Below, piece after piece: positions 32,914 to 41,644 of a stretch of DNA of 64,000 bases. The stretch comes from Paucibacter sp. KBW04 (lineage in GTDB: Bacteria; Pseudomonadota; Gammaproteobacteria; Burkholderiales; Burkholderiaceae_C). The notes beneath the pieces were generated by a model, which saw only the letters and a list, made by a program, of their open reading frames with translations, ran no database searches and was not told the origin of the DNA. The stretch covers positions 207,282 through 271,281 of the forward strand of contig NZ_QAJN01000004.1 in the NCBI RefSeq assembly GCF_003852425.1, given 5' to 3'. Position numbers and translations under genes: made by a program. The stretch's first letter is position 1; every line of letters starts with the position of its first letter.

Positions 32914-35190
32914 TCAGGCGCTGGCGGTATGGGCCGACAGATTGGGCGGCAGCAGGGGCACTTCGTCCTCGGCATCGATGCGGCGGGCCTGCGCTTCGTA
33001 CAAACGCCAGTAATGGCCACGCTTTTCCATCAGCTCGTCGTGCGGTCCGACTTCCACCACCTGGCCGCGGTCCATCACCACCAGGCGATCGGCCTTGCGC
33101 AGGGTGGACAGGCGGTGGGCGATGGCGATGGTGGTGCGGCCTTGCACCAAGTTGTCCAGCGCTTTTTGGATTTCCTTCTCGGTCTCGGTGTCCACCGAGG
33201 AGGTGGCTTCGTCCAGGATCAGGATGCGCGGGTCGATCAGCAGGGCGCGGGCGATGGAGATGCGCTGGCGCTCGCCGCCGCTCAGGCCCTGGCCACGCTC
33301 GCCCACCAGGGAGTCATAGCCCTGCGGCAGGCGCAGGATGAACTCATGCGCGTGAGCGGCGCGGGCGGCAGCGACGATTTCTTCGCGGGTGGCGTCCGGC
33401 TTGCCGTAGGCGATGTTCTCGGCGATGGTGCCGAAGAAGAGGAAGGGCTCTTGCAGCACCAGGCCGATGTGGCGGCGGTAGTCGGCCACGCGGATGCGGC
33501 GCAGATCCACCCCGTCGACGCGGATGCCGCCTTCGGTCACATCGTAGAAGCGGCAGATCAGATTGACCAAGGTGCTCTTGCCTGAGCCGCTGTGGCCCAC
33601 CAAACCAATCATCTCGCCGGGCTTGATCTCCAGCGTCAGGCCACGGATGACGGCGCGGTTGCCGTAGCGGAAGCCGATGTCCTCGATCTGAAGGCCGCCC
33701 TGCACCTTGTTCAGCGCCACCGGGTTGGTGGGCTCGGGCACATTGGACTGATGGTCAAGGATGTCAAAGATGCGCTTGGCGCCGGCGGCGGCCTTTTGCG
33801 TCACCGAAACGATGCGGCTCATGGAATCCATACGACCGTAGAAGCGGCCGATGTATGCCAGGAATGAGGTCAGCACGCCGACGGTGATGTCTTGATGAGA
33901 GATCAGGTAGATGCCGTAGGCCCAGACCACCAGCAAGCCCATTTCGGTCAGCAAGGAGACGGTGGGGGTGAACAAGCTCCAGGTCTTGTTGAGCTTGTCA
34001 TTGACCTTCAGATTGTTGTCATTCGCCTCCTTGAAGCGCGTCGCCTCGCGCTTTTCCTGGGCAAAAGCCTTGACCACGCGGATGCCTGGGATGGTGTCGG
34101 CCAGGACCGAGGTGACCTCGCCCCAGACCCGGTCAATTTTCTCGAAGCCAGTGCGCAGGCGGTCACGCACCAGGTGGATCATCCAGGCGATGAAGGGCAG
34201 GGGCACCAGGGTGGCCAGGGCCAGCCAGGGGTTGATAGAAAACAGAATCACCGCCGTCATGGTCAGCATCAGTACATCGGTGATGAAGTCCAAGGCGTGC
34301 AGAGACAAAAACACGCTGATGCGGTCGGTCTCCGAGCCGATGCGGGACATCAGATCCCCGGTGCGTTTATTGCCGAAATACTCCAGCGACAGCGAGAGCA
34401 GATGCTCAAAGGTATGGGTGCGCAAATCGGCCGCGATGCGCTCAGACACCAGAGCCAAGATATAAGTTTTGGCCCAACCCAGCAGCCAAGACACCAGGCC
34501 CGCGCCCAGCAAGCCGCTCAGATACATGGCAACCAGCCAGGGGTCGATTTTTTGTCCGGCCTGGAAGGGGATCAACACCTCGTCCATCAGCGGCCGGTAG
34601 AGGTAAGGGCCAACCAGGGTGGCGCCCGTGGCGCCCAACATCAGCAAAAAGCCCAGCAGCAGCTGGCCCTGATAAGGCCGGGCAAAGCGCCACAGGCGTA
34701 GCAGCACCCAGGTCGAGGGCGGGGTGTGCAGCTCGCGGGCGCAGGTAGGGCATTCCTCGCTCTCGGCGGGCAAAGGGGCTTTGCAGCTGGGGCAGAACTC
34801 CAGGTCCTCACCCTCGCCAGCGCCCGCTTCGGCGCGGCGCTCAAACGCCTCCTGAAAACGCTGGGCCTGCAGATTGATCTGCAGGGTGAAGCGCCAGAGA
34901 GCCAGGCGGCCCTGCTCATTCTGCAGCTCCAGGCTGCCGATGCCGGCGTGATCGCTGATGCGCAGCTCAGTCGTCGGTGTCAGTGCCCACTCACGCCATT
35001 CGCCCGTGGCCGGATCCCAGGCCAGCAAACGCTTGTTCGTCAGCGCCAGCAGGCCGGCGGCGAAGCGCATTTGTGAGTCGAGGTCAACCTCAAGATGGGC
35101 TTGAACGTTCTCTTCGCCAGACAAGCGCGCTTGCAAGGCGGTCCATTGCGGATGCTGGGGCGACGCTTCAACAGGATGATGATGGTGCAT
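32914..35190 (-). CDS. Cyanophycin-associated ABC transporter (fused permease/ATPase)
   Basis: 758 residues. Residues 1-160 are a soluble N-terminal extension with a zinc ribbon (C133, C136, C147, C150 in FCPSCK and ECPTC). A six-helix ABC exporter membrane domain follows, then an ATPase domain with GHSGSGKST, LSGGERQR and ILDEATSSVD. It resembles the half-size exporters regularly found beside cyanophycin synthetase genes. Substrate unknown. Divergent from the cphA' gene and followed by the DUF1854 gene. Confidence 0.9.
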   Translation of the reverse strand: MHHHHPVEASPQHPQWTALQARLSGEENVQAHLEVDLDSQMRFAAGLLALTNKRLLAWDPATGEWREWALTPTTELRISDHAGIGSLELQNEQGRLALWRFTLQINLQAQRFQEAFERRAEAGAGEGEDLEFCPSCKAPLPAESEECPTCARELHTPPSTWVLLRLWRFARPYQGQLLLGFLLMLGATGATLVGPYLYRPLMDEVLIPFQAGQKIDPWLVAMYLSGLLGAGLVSWLLGWAKTYILALVSERIAADLRTHTFEHLLSLSLEYFGNKRTGDLMSRIGSETDRISVFLSLHALDFITDVLMLTMTAVILFSINPWLALATLVPLPFIAWMIHLVRDRLRTGFEKIDRVWGEVTSVLADTIPGIRVVKAFAQEKREATRFKEANDNNLKVNDKLNKTWSLFTPTVSLLTEMGLLVVWAYGIYLISHQDITVGVLTSFLAYIGRFYGRMDSMSRIVSVTQKAAAGAKRIFDILDHQSNVPEPTNPVALNKVQGGLQIEDIGFRYGNRAVIRGLTLEIKPGEMIGLVGHSGSGKSTLVNLICRFYDVTEGGIRVDGVDLRRIRVADYRRHIGLVLQEPFLFFGTIAENIAYGKPDATREEIVAAARAAHAHEFILRLPQGYDSLVGERGQGLSGGERQRISIARALLIDPRILILDEATSSVDTETEKEIQKALDNLVQGRTTIAIAHRLSTLRKADRLVVMDRGQVVEVGPHDELMEKRGHYWRLYEAQARRIDAEDEVPLLPPNLSAHTASA

Positions 35191-35474
35191 TGTGTTTTTG
35201 AGCCAAGGCGAAATAGAAGCGTTTTGGCGATGTTTGGTGCCGGATTTTCACTCATGCGCTTGTGCGCTCAGCGAATACAGCTGGATCTAACGGCTGGCTA
35301 ACATAAAGCGTGCACAAAACCAACGCAAACAACTGCACCAACGGGCTTACGCTCTTGCAAGACCCGTACCGGGCGTAGCACGCTCCCGAGAGAGTGCATA
35401 ACTGAGCGCACAATTGCGCCCTGCTGCGTCCCCTCAACGCCGATTTCGCAAATCCCCTCCAGGCCACGCCATCC
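35191..35474. promoter_or_regulatory. Divergent promoter region of the cyanophycin cluster
   Basis: 284 bases between the ABC transporter gene and cphA'. It contains ACGGGC/ACCCGT-type short inverted repeats near 35340-35368 but no motif I can assign. Both divergent transcripts must start here. Confidence 0.45.
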
Positions 35475-37664
35475 ATGAGCAAGAAAGAAGACATCAAGCT
35501 GTTGCGCATCAATTACCTGCGCGGTCCCAATATGTGGACCTACCGCCCGGTACTGGAGGTCTGGCTGGACCTGGGTGAGCTGGAGGACTATCCCAGCAAT
35601 CTGCTGCCCGGCTTCACCGAAAGACTGACCACCGCCCTGCCCGCCTTGATCGAGCACCATTGCGGCGTGGGCGAACGCGGCGGCTTTTTGCAACGTTTGC
35701 AAGAGGGCACTTGGTGCGGCCATGTGCTGGAGCACATCGTCATCGAGTTGCTGAACCTGGCCGGCATGCCCACCGGCTTTGGCCAGACCCGCAGCACCAG
35801 CCAGCGTGGCGTCTACCGCATGGTCTTCCGCGCCCGCGACGAGCAGGTCGCCCGCTGCGCCCTGGCCGAGGGCCACACCCTCTTGATGGCTGCCATCAAT
35901 GACGAGGCCTTCGATGTGCAGGCCGCCGTGGCCCGGGTGCGCGACAAGCTGGACGACTGCTACCTCGGTCCCTCGACGGCCGCCATCGTGGCCGCCGCCA
36001 CCGACCGTCGCATCCCGCATATCCGCCTGAATGACGGCAATCTGGTGCAGCTAGGCCATGGTGCACGCCAGCGCCGCATCTGGACGGCCGAGACCGATAT
36101 GACCAGCGCCATCGCCGAAGGCATTGCCGGCGACAAGGATCTGACCAAGACCTTGCTGAAGTCCTGCGGCGTGCCGGTGCCCGAAGGCGTGGCCGTCAAG
36201 ACGGCCGAGGCCGCCTGGGAAGCCGCCCAGGACCTGGGCCTGCCGGTGGTCGTCAAGCCCTCGGACGGCAACCATGGCCGTGGCGTGACCCTGGACCTGC
36301 GGGTGCGCGAGGACGTGATGGCCGCCTTCAAGCTCGCCGAGGAGCATGGCAGCGAAGTGCTGGTGGAGAGCTATATCCCCGGCAACGAGCACCGCCTGCT
36401 GGTGGTGGGTGGCAAGGTGGTGGCGGCCGCGCGCGGCGATATCGCCACCGTCACCGGCGACGGCACCCAAACCGTGGCCGAACTGATCGATTCTCAAATC
36501 AACACCGACCCGCGCCGCGGCCTGACCGAGGAATTCCCGCTCAACCGCATCAATGCCCTGGAAGACGCCGTCATCCTGCTGGATCTGGAGCGTCAAGGCC
36601 TGAAGATTGACTCCGTCCCCGCCGCCGGCCGCCAGGTGCTGATCCAGCGCAACGGCAATGTGGCCATCGACTGCACCGACCAGGTCCACCCCGATGTGGC
36701 CCACATCGTTTCGCTGGCTGCCCGGGTCATCGGCCTGGACATCGCCGGCATCGATGTAGTGGCCCGCGACATCGGCCGCCCCTTGCAAGAGCAAGGCGGC
36801 GCCATCGTGGAAGTGAATGCCGGCCCCGGCCTCTTGATGCACCTGAAGCCGGCCGAGGGCATGCCCCAGCCGGTGGGCCAGGCCATCATCGACCATCTGT
36901 TTGCCGAAGACGAAAGCGGACGCATCCCCATCGTGGGCATCGCCGGTTCGCGCGGCACCCACACCATGGCTCGCATCGTCGCCTGGTTGCTGCACCTCAA
37001 TGGCCGCCATGTCGGCCTGGCCTGCCGCGACGGCCTGTTCCTGGGCCCACGCCGGGTGGAGCGCAAGAACAGCGCGCGCTGGGATGCTTCACATCGCCTC
37101 TTGATGAACCGGGGCGTGGACGCCGTGGTGATCGAGAACAGCGCCGAATCGGTGCTGCGCGATGGCCTGGCCTATGACCGCTGCCAGGTCGGCGTGATCA
37201 CCGATATGGGTGGCATCGCATCCCTGAGCGAGTTTGATGTGCACAGCGAAGATCAGCTCTACAAGGTCTTGCGCACCCAGGTGGACGTGGTGCTGAGCGA
37301 AGGCGCGGCCGTGCTGAACGCGGATGTGGCCCGTTTGCTGGACATGGCCGAGCTGAGCGACGGCGAGGTGATTCTCTACGCCGCGGATGGCAACTCGCCG
37401 GCCTTGGTAGAGCACCGCGCCAAGGGCGGCCGTGCCGTCTTCTTGCAAGGCGGCGCCGCCATGCTGGCGCAAGGTTCTTCTGAGACCGCAGGCGCCAACG
37501 TGGATGCCTTGCTGCGCCGCTTTGCAGCCAGCTCGGCCGCGACCAGCGCCGAGATCGACGCCTCGGTGGCCTTGGCCGCCGTGGCCACCGCCTGGGCCAT
37601 GAACATCCCGCCCGAGCTGATCTCTGCCGGCCTGGACACTTTTGTGCCCGAACTCCAGGCCTGA
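35475..37664 (+). CDS. Cyanophycin synthetase-like protein CphA' with altered P-loop
   Basis: 729 residues. The N-terminal domain (LRGPNMWTYRPVLEVWLDL) and the ATP-grasp region (VVVKPSDGNHGRGVTL, then EVNAGPGLLMHL) are like CphA1 and look active. In the C-terminal Mur-ligase-like domain the P-loop reads GSRGTHT (491-497), so the lysine of GTNGKT is replaced by threonine (T495). The domain also ends early compared with CphA1. Only the ATP-grasp (aspartate-adding type) half is therefore likely to work alone. Betaproteobacteria often carry such a second copy beside CphA1. The next gene is the intact cphA. Confidence 0.9.
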   Translation: MSKKEDIKLLRINYLRGPNMWTYRPVLEVWLDLGELEDYPSNLLPGFTERLTTALPALIEHHCGVGERGGFLQRLQEGTWCGHVLEHIVIELLNLAGMPTGFGQTRSTSQRGVYRMVFRARDEQVARCALAEGHTLLMAAINDEAFDVQAAVARVRDKLDDCYLGPSTAAIVAAATDRRIPHIRLNDGNLVQLGHGARQRRIWTAETDMTSAIAEGIAGDKDLTKTLLKSCGVPVPEGVAVKTAEAAWEAAQDLGLPVVVKPSDGNHGRGVTLDLRVREDVMAAFKLAEEHGSEVLVESYIPGNEHRLLVVGGKVVAAARGDIATVTGDGTQTVAELIDSQINTDPRRGLTEEFPLNRINALEDAVILLDLERQGLKIDSVPAAGRQVLIQRNGNVAIDCTDQVHPDVAHIVSLAARVIGLDIAGIDVVARDIGRPLQEQGGAIVEVNAGPGLLMHLKPAEGMPQPVGQAIIDHLFAEDESGRIPIVGIAGSRGTHTMARIVAWLLHLNGRHVGLACRDGLFLGPRRVERKNSARWDASHRLLMNRGVDAVVIENSAESVLRDGLAYDRCQVGVITDMGGIASLSEFDVHSEDQLYKVLRTQVDVVLSEGAAVLNADVARLLDMAELSDGEVILYAADGNSPALVEHRAKGGRAVFLQGGAAMLAQGSSETAGANVDALLRRFAASSAATSAEIDASVALAAVATAWAMNIPPELISAGLDTFVPELQA

Positions 37665-37726
37665 TCCAGCAGCGCCGCCCCGAACTCATCTCTCTCTCCC
37701 CCAAAAGAATCGAAAGACAGCAAACC

Positions 37727-40306
37727 ATGGAAGTCTCTCGCACCCGTGCACTGCGTGGCCCGAATATGTGGAGCCGCCATACGGCCATCGAGGCCGTCGT
37801 GCATTGCCAGCCGCAAGAGCAATCAATGGCCGAGATGCCGGACTTCGAAGCCCGGCTGCGCGCGCTCTTCCCCAGCATCGGCGCGCTGCGGCCCGCCAGC
37901 GCCAGCCGCACGCCCATCTCCCTGGCCCATGTGCTGGAACAAGCCACCCTGGCCCTGCAGGCGCAAGCCGGCTGCCCGGTGACCTTCAGCCACACCCATA
38001 TCACCTCCGAGCCCGGCAGCTATCAAGTGGTGGTGGAGTACAGCGAGGAAGACGTGGGCCGCCTGGCCTTCGAGCGCGCCTGTCAGCTGGTTGAAGCCGC
38101 GATGAACGGCGGCACGTTTGACGCCGACGCCACCCTGGCTCAGTTGCGAGAGCTGGACGAAGACGTGCGCATGGGGCCCTCGACCGGCTCCATCGTCAAC
38201 GCCGCCGTGGCACGCGGCGTGCCCTACCGCCGCCTGACCCAGGGCAGCTTGGTGCAGTTCGGCTGGGGCGCCAAGCAGCGCCGCATCTGGGCCGCCGAGG
38301 TGGACGCCACCAGCGCCGTGTCCGAATCGATCGCGCAGGACAAAGACCTGACGAAACGTCTGCTGCAATCGGCCGGTGTGCCCGTGCCCATCGGTAGCCC
38401 GGTACACACGGTGGATGAGGCCTGGGCGGTGGCCCTGGACGTGGGCCTGCCGGTGGTCGTCAAGCCGCAAGACGGCAACCAGGGCAAGGGCGTGACGGTC
38501 AATGTCGTCACCCGCGAGCAGATGGAAAGCGCCTACAAGGCGGCCGAGGACATCGGCACGGTGATGGTGGAGAAATTCCTGCCCGGCAGCGACTACCGCC
38601 TGCTGGTGATCGGCGACAAGCTGGTCGCCGCCGCCCGCCGCGACCCGCCGCATGTGATCGGCGACGGCGTGCTGACCGTCAAGCAGTTGGTGGACAAGGT
38701 CAACTCAGACCCCAAGCGGGGCGATGGCCACGCCACTTCGCTGACCAAGATCCGCTTTGACGATATCGCCGTCGAGCGCCTGACCCAGCAAGGCCTGACG
38801 CCTGAGTCCGTGCCGGAAAAAGGCCGCCGCGTCATCCTGCGCAATAACGCCAACCTGTCCACCGGCGGCACCGCCACCGATGTGACCGATGACGTCCACC
38901 CCGATGTGGCCGCGCGCGCCATCGCCGCGGCCCAGGTCGTGGGCTTGCATGTCTGCGGCGTTGACGTGGTGGCCGAAGGCGTGCTGCGCCCGCTGGAAGA
39001 GCAAAGCGGCGGCATCGTCGAGGTCAATGCAGCACCTGGCTTGCGCATGCACCTGAGCCCCAGCTATGGCAAGGGCCGCAATGTGGGTGAGGCCATCATT
39101 GCCCATCTGTACGGCCATGGCCACAAGGGCGAGGACGGCCGCATCCCCGTGGTCGCCGTCACCGGCACCAATGGCAAGACCACGACCTCGCGCCTGATCG
39201 CTCACCTGTTTGCCACCTGCGGGCTCAAGGTCGGCATGACCAATACCGACGGCGTCTATGTGGACGGCCGCCAGATTGATAGCGGCGATTGCTCCGGCCC
39301 CAAGAGTGCCCGCAATGTGCTGATGCATCCCGATGTGGAAGCCGCCGTGTTCGAGACCGCGCGTGGCGGCGTCTTGCGTGAAGGCCTGGGCTTTGACCGC
39401 TGCCAGGTTGCCGTGGTGACCAATCTGGGCGCCGGCGACCACCTGGGCATGAACTTCCTCAATACCGTGGAAGACCTGGCCCTGGTCAAGCGCGTCATCG
39501 TGCAGAACGTCGCGCCCACCGGCTTTGCCGTGCTGAATGCCGCCGACCCCAATGTGGCCAGCATGGCCGCCACCTGCCCCGGCCAAGTCATCTTCTTCGC
39601 CGCCGACCGCCACCACCCGCTGATGGCCACCCATCGCGCCCAGGGCAAGCGCTGCGTCTATATCGACGGCGATATGCTGGTCGCGGCCCAGGGCTCCTGG
39701 CGCGAAAGCATTCCGCTGCGCGAAATTCCCATCACCCGCAACGGCGCCATCGGCTTCCAGGTCGAGAACGCCATGGCCTCGGTGGCCGCCGCCTGGGGCG
39801 TGGGTCTGGACTGGGACACGGTGCGCCGCGGCGTGGCCAGCTTCGCCAATGACGCTGACAACGCCCCCGGCCGCTTCAATGTGATGGACTATCGCGGTGC
39901 CACGGTGATCGCCGACTACGGCCACAACGGCGACGCCATGACGGCCCTGGTGGCCGCCGTGGAGGCTTTGCCGGCCAAACGCCGCTCGGTGGTGATCTCG
40001 GGCGCCGGCGACCGCCGCGATGAAGACATCCGCGTGCAGACCCAGATCCTGGGCGAGGCCTTTGACGAAGTCATCCTGTTCCAGGACGCCTGCCAACGCG
40101 GTCGTGAAGACGGCGAAGTGCTGGCCCTGCTGCGCCAAGGCCTGGAAGGCGCCAGCCGCGTCAGTCAGATTGAGGAGATTCGCGGTGAGTTCATCGCCAT
40201 CGATCGGGCGCTCGAAAAGCTGCAGCCGGGCGACCTCTGCCTGGTCCTGGTCGACCAGGTTGAGGAAGCGCTCGCTCACCTGGCACAGCGCATCGCCCAA
40301 GGCTAA
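37727..40306 (+). CDS. cphA: Cyanophycin synthetase CphA1
   Basis: 859 residues, normal length. Starts RALRGPNMWSRHTAIE; the ATP-grasp domain carries VVVKPQDGNQGKGVTV and EVNAAPGLRMHL. The Mur-ligase-like domain has an intact P-loop GTNGKT (480-485), FETARGGVLREGLGFDRC and VIADYGHNGDAM. Polymerises aspartate and arginine into multi-L-arginyl-poly-L-aspartate, a cytoplasmic nitrogen and carbon store, with ATP for both additions. It follows cphA' by 62 bases in the same direction. No cyanophycinase gene is in the window. Confidence 0.96.
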   Translation: MEVSRTRALRGPNMWSRHTAIEAVVHCQPQEQSMAEMPDFEARLRALFPSIGALRPASASRTPISLAHVLEQATLALQAQAGCPVTFSHTHITSEPGSYQVVVEYSEEDVGRLAFERACQLVEAAMNGGTFDADATLAQLRELDEDVRMGPSTGSIVNAAVARGVPYRRLTQGSLVQFGWGAKQRRIWAAEVDATSAVSESIAQDKDLTKRLLQSAGVPVPIGSPVHTVDEAWAVALDVGLPVVVKPQDGNQGKGVTVNVVTREQMESAYKAAEDIGTVMVEKFLPGSDYRLLVIGDKLVAAARRDPPHVIGDGVLTVKQLVDKVNSDPKRGDGHATSLTKIRFDDIAVERLTQQGLTPESVPEKGRRVILRNNANLSTGGTATDVTDDVHPDVAARAIAAAQVVGLHVCGVDVVAEGVLRPLEEQSGGIVEVNAAPGLRMHLSPSYGKGRNVGEAIIAHLYGHGHKGEDGRIPVVAVTGTNGKTTTSRLIAHLFATCGLKVGMTNTDGVYVDGRQIDSGDCSGPKSARNVLMHPDVEAAVFETARGGVLREGLGFDRCQVAVVTNLGAGDHLGMNFLNTVEDLALVKRVIVQNVAPTGFAVLNAADPNVASMAATCPGQVIFFAADRHHPLMATHRAQGKRCVYIDGDMLVAAQGSWRESIPLREIPITRNGAIGFQVENAMASVAAAWGVGLDWDTVRRGVASFANDADNAPGRFNVMDYRGATVIADYGHNGDAMTALVAAVEALPAKRRSVVISGAGDRRDEDIRVQTQILGEAFDEVILFQDACQRGREDGEVLALLRQGLEGASRVSQIEEIRGEFIAIDRALEKLQPGDLCLVLVDQVEEALAHLAQRIAQG

Positions 40307-40623
40307 ACGCCCGACTCAGGCGGCCTGAACCTGAGGCCTGGCCGCCAGCATCTCCCTGTTCATCGGGGTAAAGTTTTGAAAACAAGGGTTTCTCCCGCCC
40401 CCGTTTGTTGGGGAACTAGGGGGGTAAATTTTCAGACCTGCGGTCCATAATCAGTCCAGACAAGCTGGTGCAAGCCCTTTTGTCGGCTCATTTCGATTCG
40501 CGCTGCCAATCACCAATCGAGTGATGCGGTTCTTGGATTTCGAATTGCCCTTGCCGTTTGACGCAATGCCTGCGCCCCCGAACGGCTGACGATTTCTGTC
40601 ACGTTTTCAGTGGAGATGCAACC
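40307..40623. other. Intergenic region with hairpin, direct repeats and candidate sigma-54 promoter
   Basis: After cphA, a GGCGGCC (40319-40325) / GGCCGCC (40340-40346) hairpin without a good T run may end that transcript. Two near-identical direct repeats follow: GGGGTAAAGTTTT (40365-40377) and GGGGTAAATTTT (40421-40432). A sigma-54-like element lies at 40533-40548. No gene is present. Confidence 0.55.
40533..40548 (+). promoter_or_regulatory. Candidate sigma-54 (-24/-12) promoter
   Basis: TTGGATTTCGAATTGC fits TGG-N8-TTGC with GG and GC 10 bases apart, as required for RpoN. It lies 76 bases upstream of the PEP-CTERM gene start. The -24 element is TGGAT rather than TGGCA, so the match is partial. 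PEP-CTERM genes are known targets of the PrsK/PrsR-RpoN system. Confidence 0.5.
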
Positions 40624-41496
40624 ATGATTAGATGCAATAAATTGGTTCAGGGTTTGTTGGCGGCAGGACTTGCCACAGCATTGTCAAGCGGAGCATTCGC
40701 CTCCATCACGGTCAAGGACGGCGTGGGCGGCACACTGGCCTCTGGCGTCACCGAATTTGACGAAAACTCTGCGGGCAGTGGAGTCATCATCGGCGGTGGC
40801 CCGGGCACACCACCAGTCGTGGGACAAATTCAAGACTTGTTGTATCAATCGAATGTGGTGGGCTTCACCGGCAGCTCATCTTCGGGCTTGAACAACAGCT
40901 TTGCTTCGGGTGGCTATGAGTTGACCTTGGTCGCGCATCTGCAACTCAAAGTCACCAGCGTGAACATGTTGGGTGGCGGAGCCTTTGTCGCGACTTTTTC
41001 GGCGGTGGCCGGAAATGCTGGCCTCTACTTTGACAACACCGCCCAAGGTGGCATGAAGTCAGACACGGCCTCGGGCAATGGCTTCGATGATGGCCGCCTG
41101 ATCGGCATGTTCAATGTCCTGCCTGGCGGCGTATCGGCTTTCTACAGCCCCAACCCCGGCACAGGCATCGGCACTGCTGCCTTTGATTTCCAAACCGTCG
41201 GGATGGTCGACAGCAACTACCTGAGCAGCACCACGGGTGCCATCACAGGGATCAATTTCACGTCCAACCAAAGTCTGCCTCCCGGAACTTCGTTGGCTAC
41301 GTCTTTCCACAACAACACGCCCAACAACTGGTCGGACCTCTATCCGACCTATGTGGTGGGTCAGAACGACGTGCTGCTCAAGGTGGACGGCTCCAACACC
41401 TTCACCACGGCGGTGCCTGAGCCCTCGACCTACAGCCTCTTGCTGGCCGGTATCGGTGCGCTGGGTTTCCTGGCTCGTCGTCGCCGCGCCGACTGA
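40624..41496 (+). CDS. PEP-CTERM sorting-domain protein
   Basis: 290 residues from the ATG at 40624, preceded by GGAGATG. Signal peptide (LVQGLLAAGLATALSSGAFA), a Gly/Ser/Asn-rich extracellular body, and a C-terminal PEP-CTERM signal VPEPSTYSLLLAGIGALGFLARRRRAD. Exported, cut by an exosortase and displayed or released with exopolysaccharide. No exosortase gene is in the window. It may belong to the flocculation-type PepA group, but that is only an impression. A rho-independent terminator follows. Confidence 0.9.
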   Translation: MIRCNKLVQGLLAAGLATALSSGAFASITVKDGVGGTLASGVTEFDENSAGSGVIIGGGPGTPPVVGQIQDLLYQSNVVGFTGSSSSGLNNSFASGGYELTLVAHLQLKVTSVNMLGGGAFVATFSAVAGNAGLYFDNTAQGGMKSDTASGNGFDDGRLIGMFNVLPGGVSAFYSPNPGTGIGTAAFDFQTVGMVDSNYLSSTTGAITGINFTSNQSLPPGTSLATSFHNNTPNNWSDLYPTYVVGQNDVLLKVDGSNTFTTAVPEPSTYSLLLAGIGALGFLARRRRAD

Positions 41497-41524
41497 TCGC
41501 CCACCAGCTTTCATCAGCCCAAAC

Positions 41525-41550
41525 AAAAAGCAGCCGCAAGGCTGCTTTTT
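41525..41550 (+). terminator. Rho-independent terminator after the PEP-CTERM gene
   Basis: AAAAAGCAGCC pairs with GGCTGCTTTTT around the loop GCAA, followed by more T. Eleven perfect pairs. Confidence 0.9.
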
Positions 41551-41644
41551 TTGTGCCCCACCCGGCTTCATCGGAGGCCGGGCGCAGAACGATTTCCGCA
41601 ATGAGGCAGACAGCCCTCGACCAAGGACGGGGGCTGCTTTTTGC

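Noticed and set aside
41607..41644. A second terminator-like hairpin (AGCCC ... GGGCT, T run) after the PEP-CTERM gene
   Set aside because: The stem is short with a large loop, and it lies just beyond a much better terminator; not listed separately.
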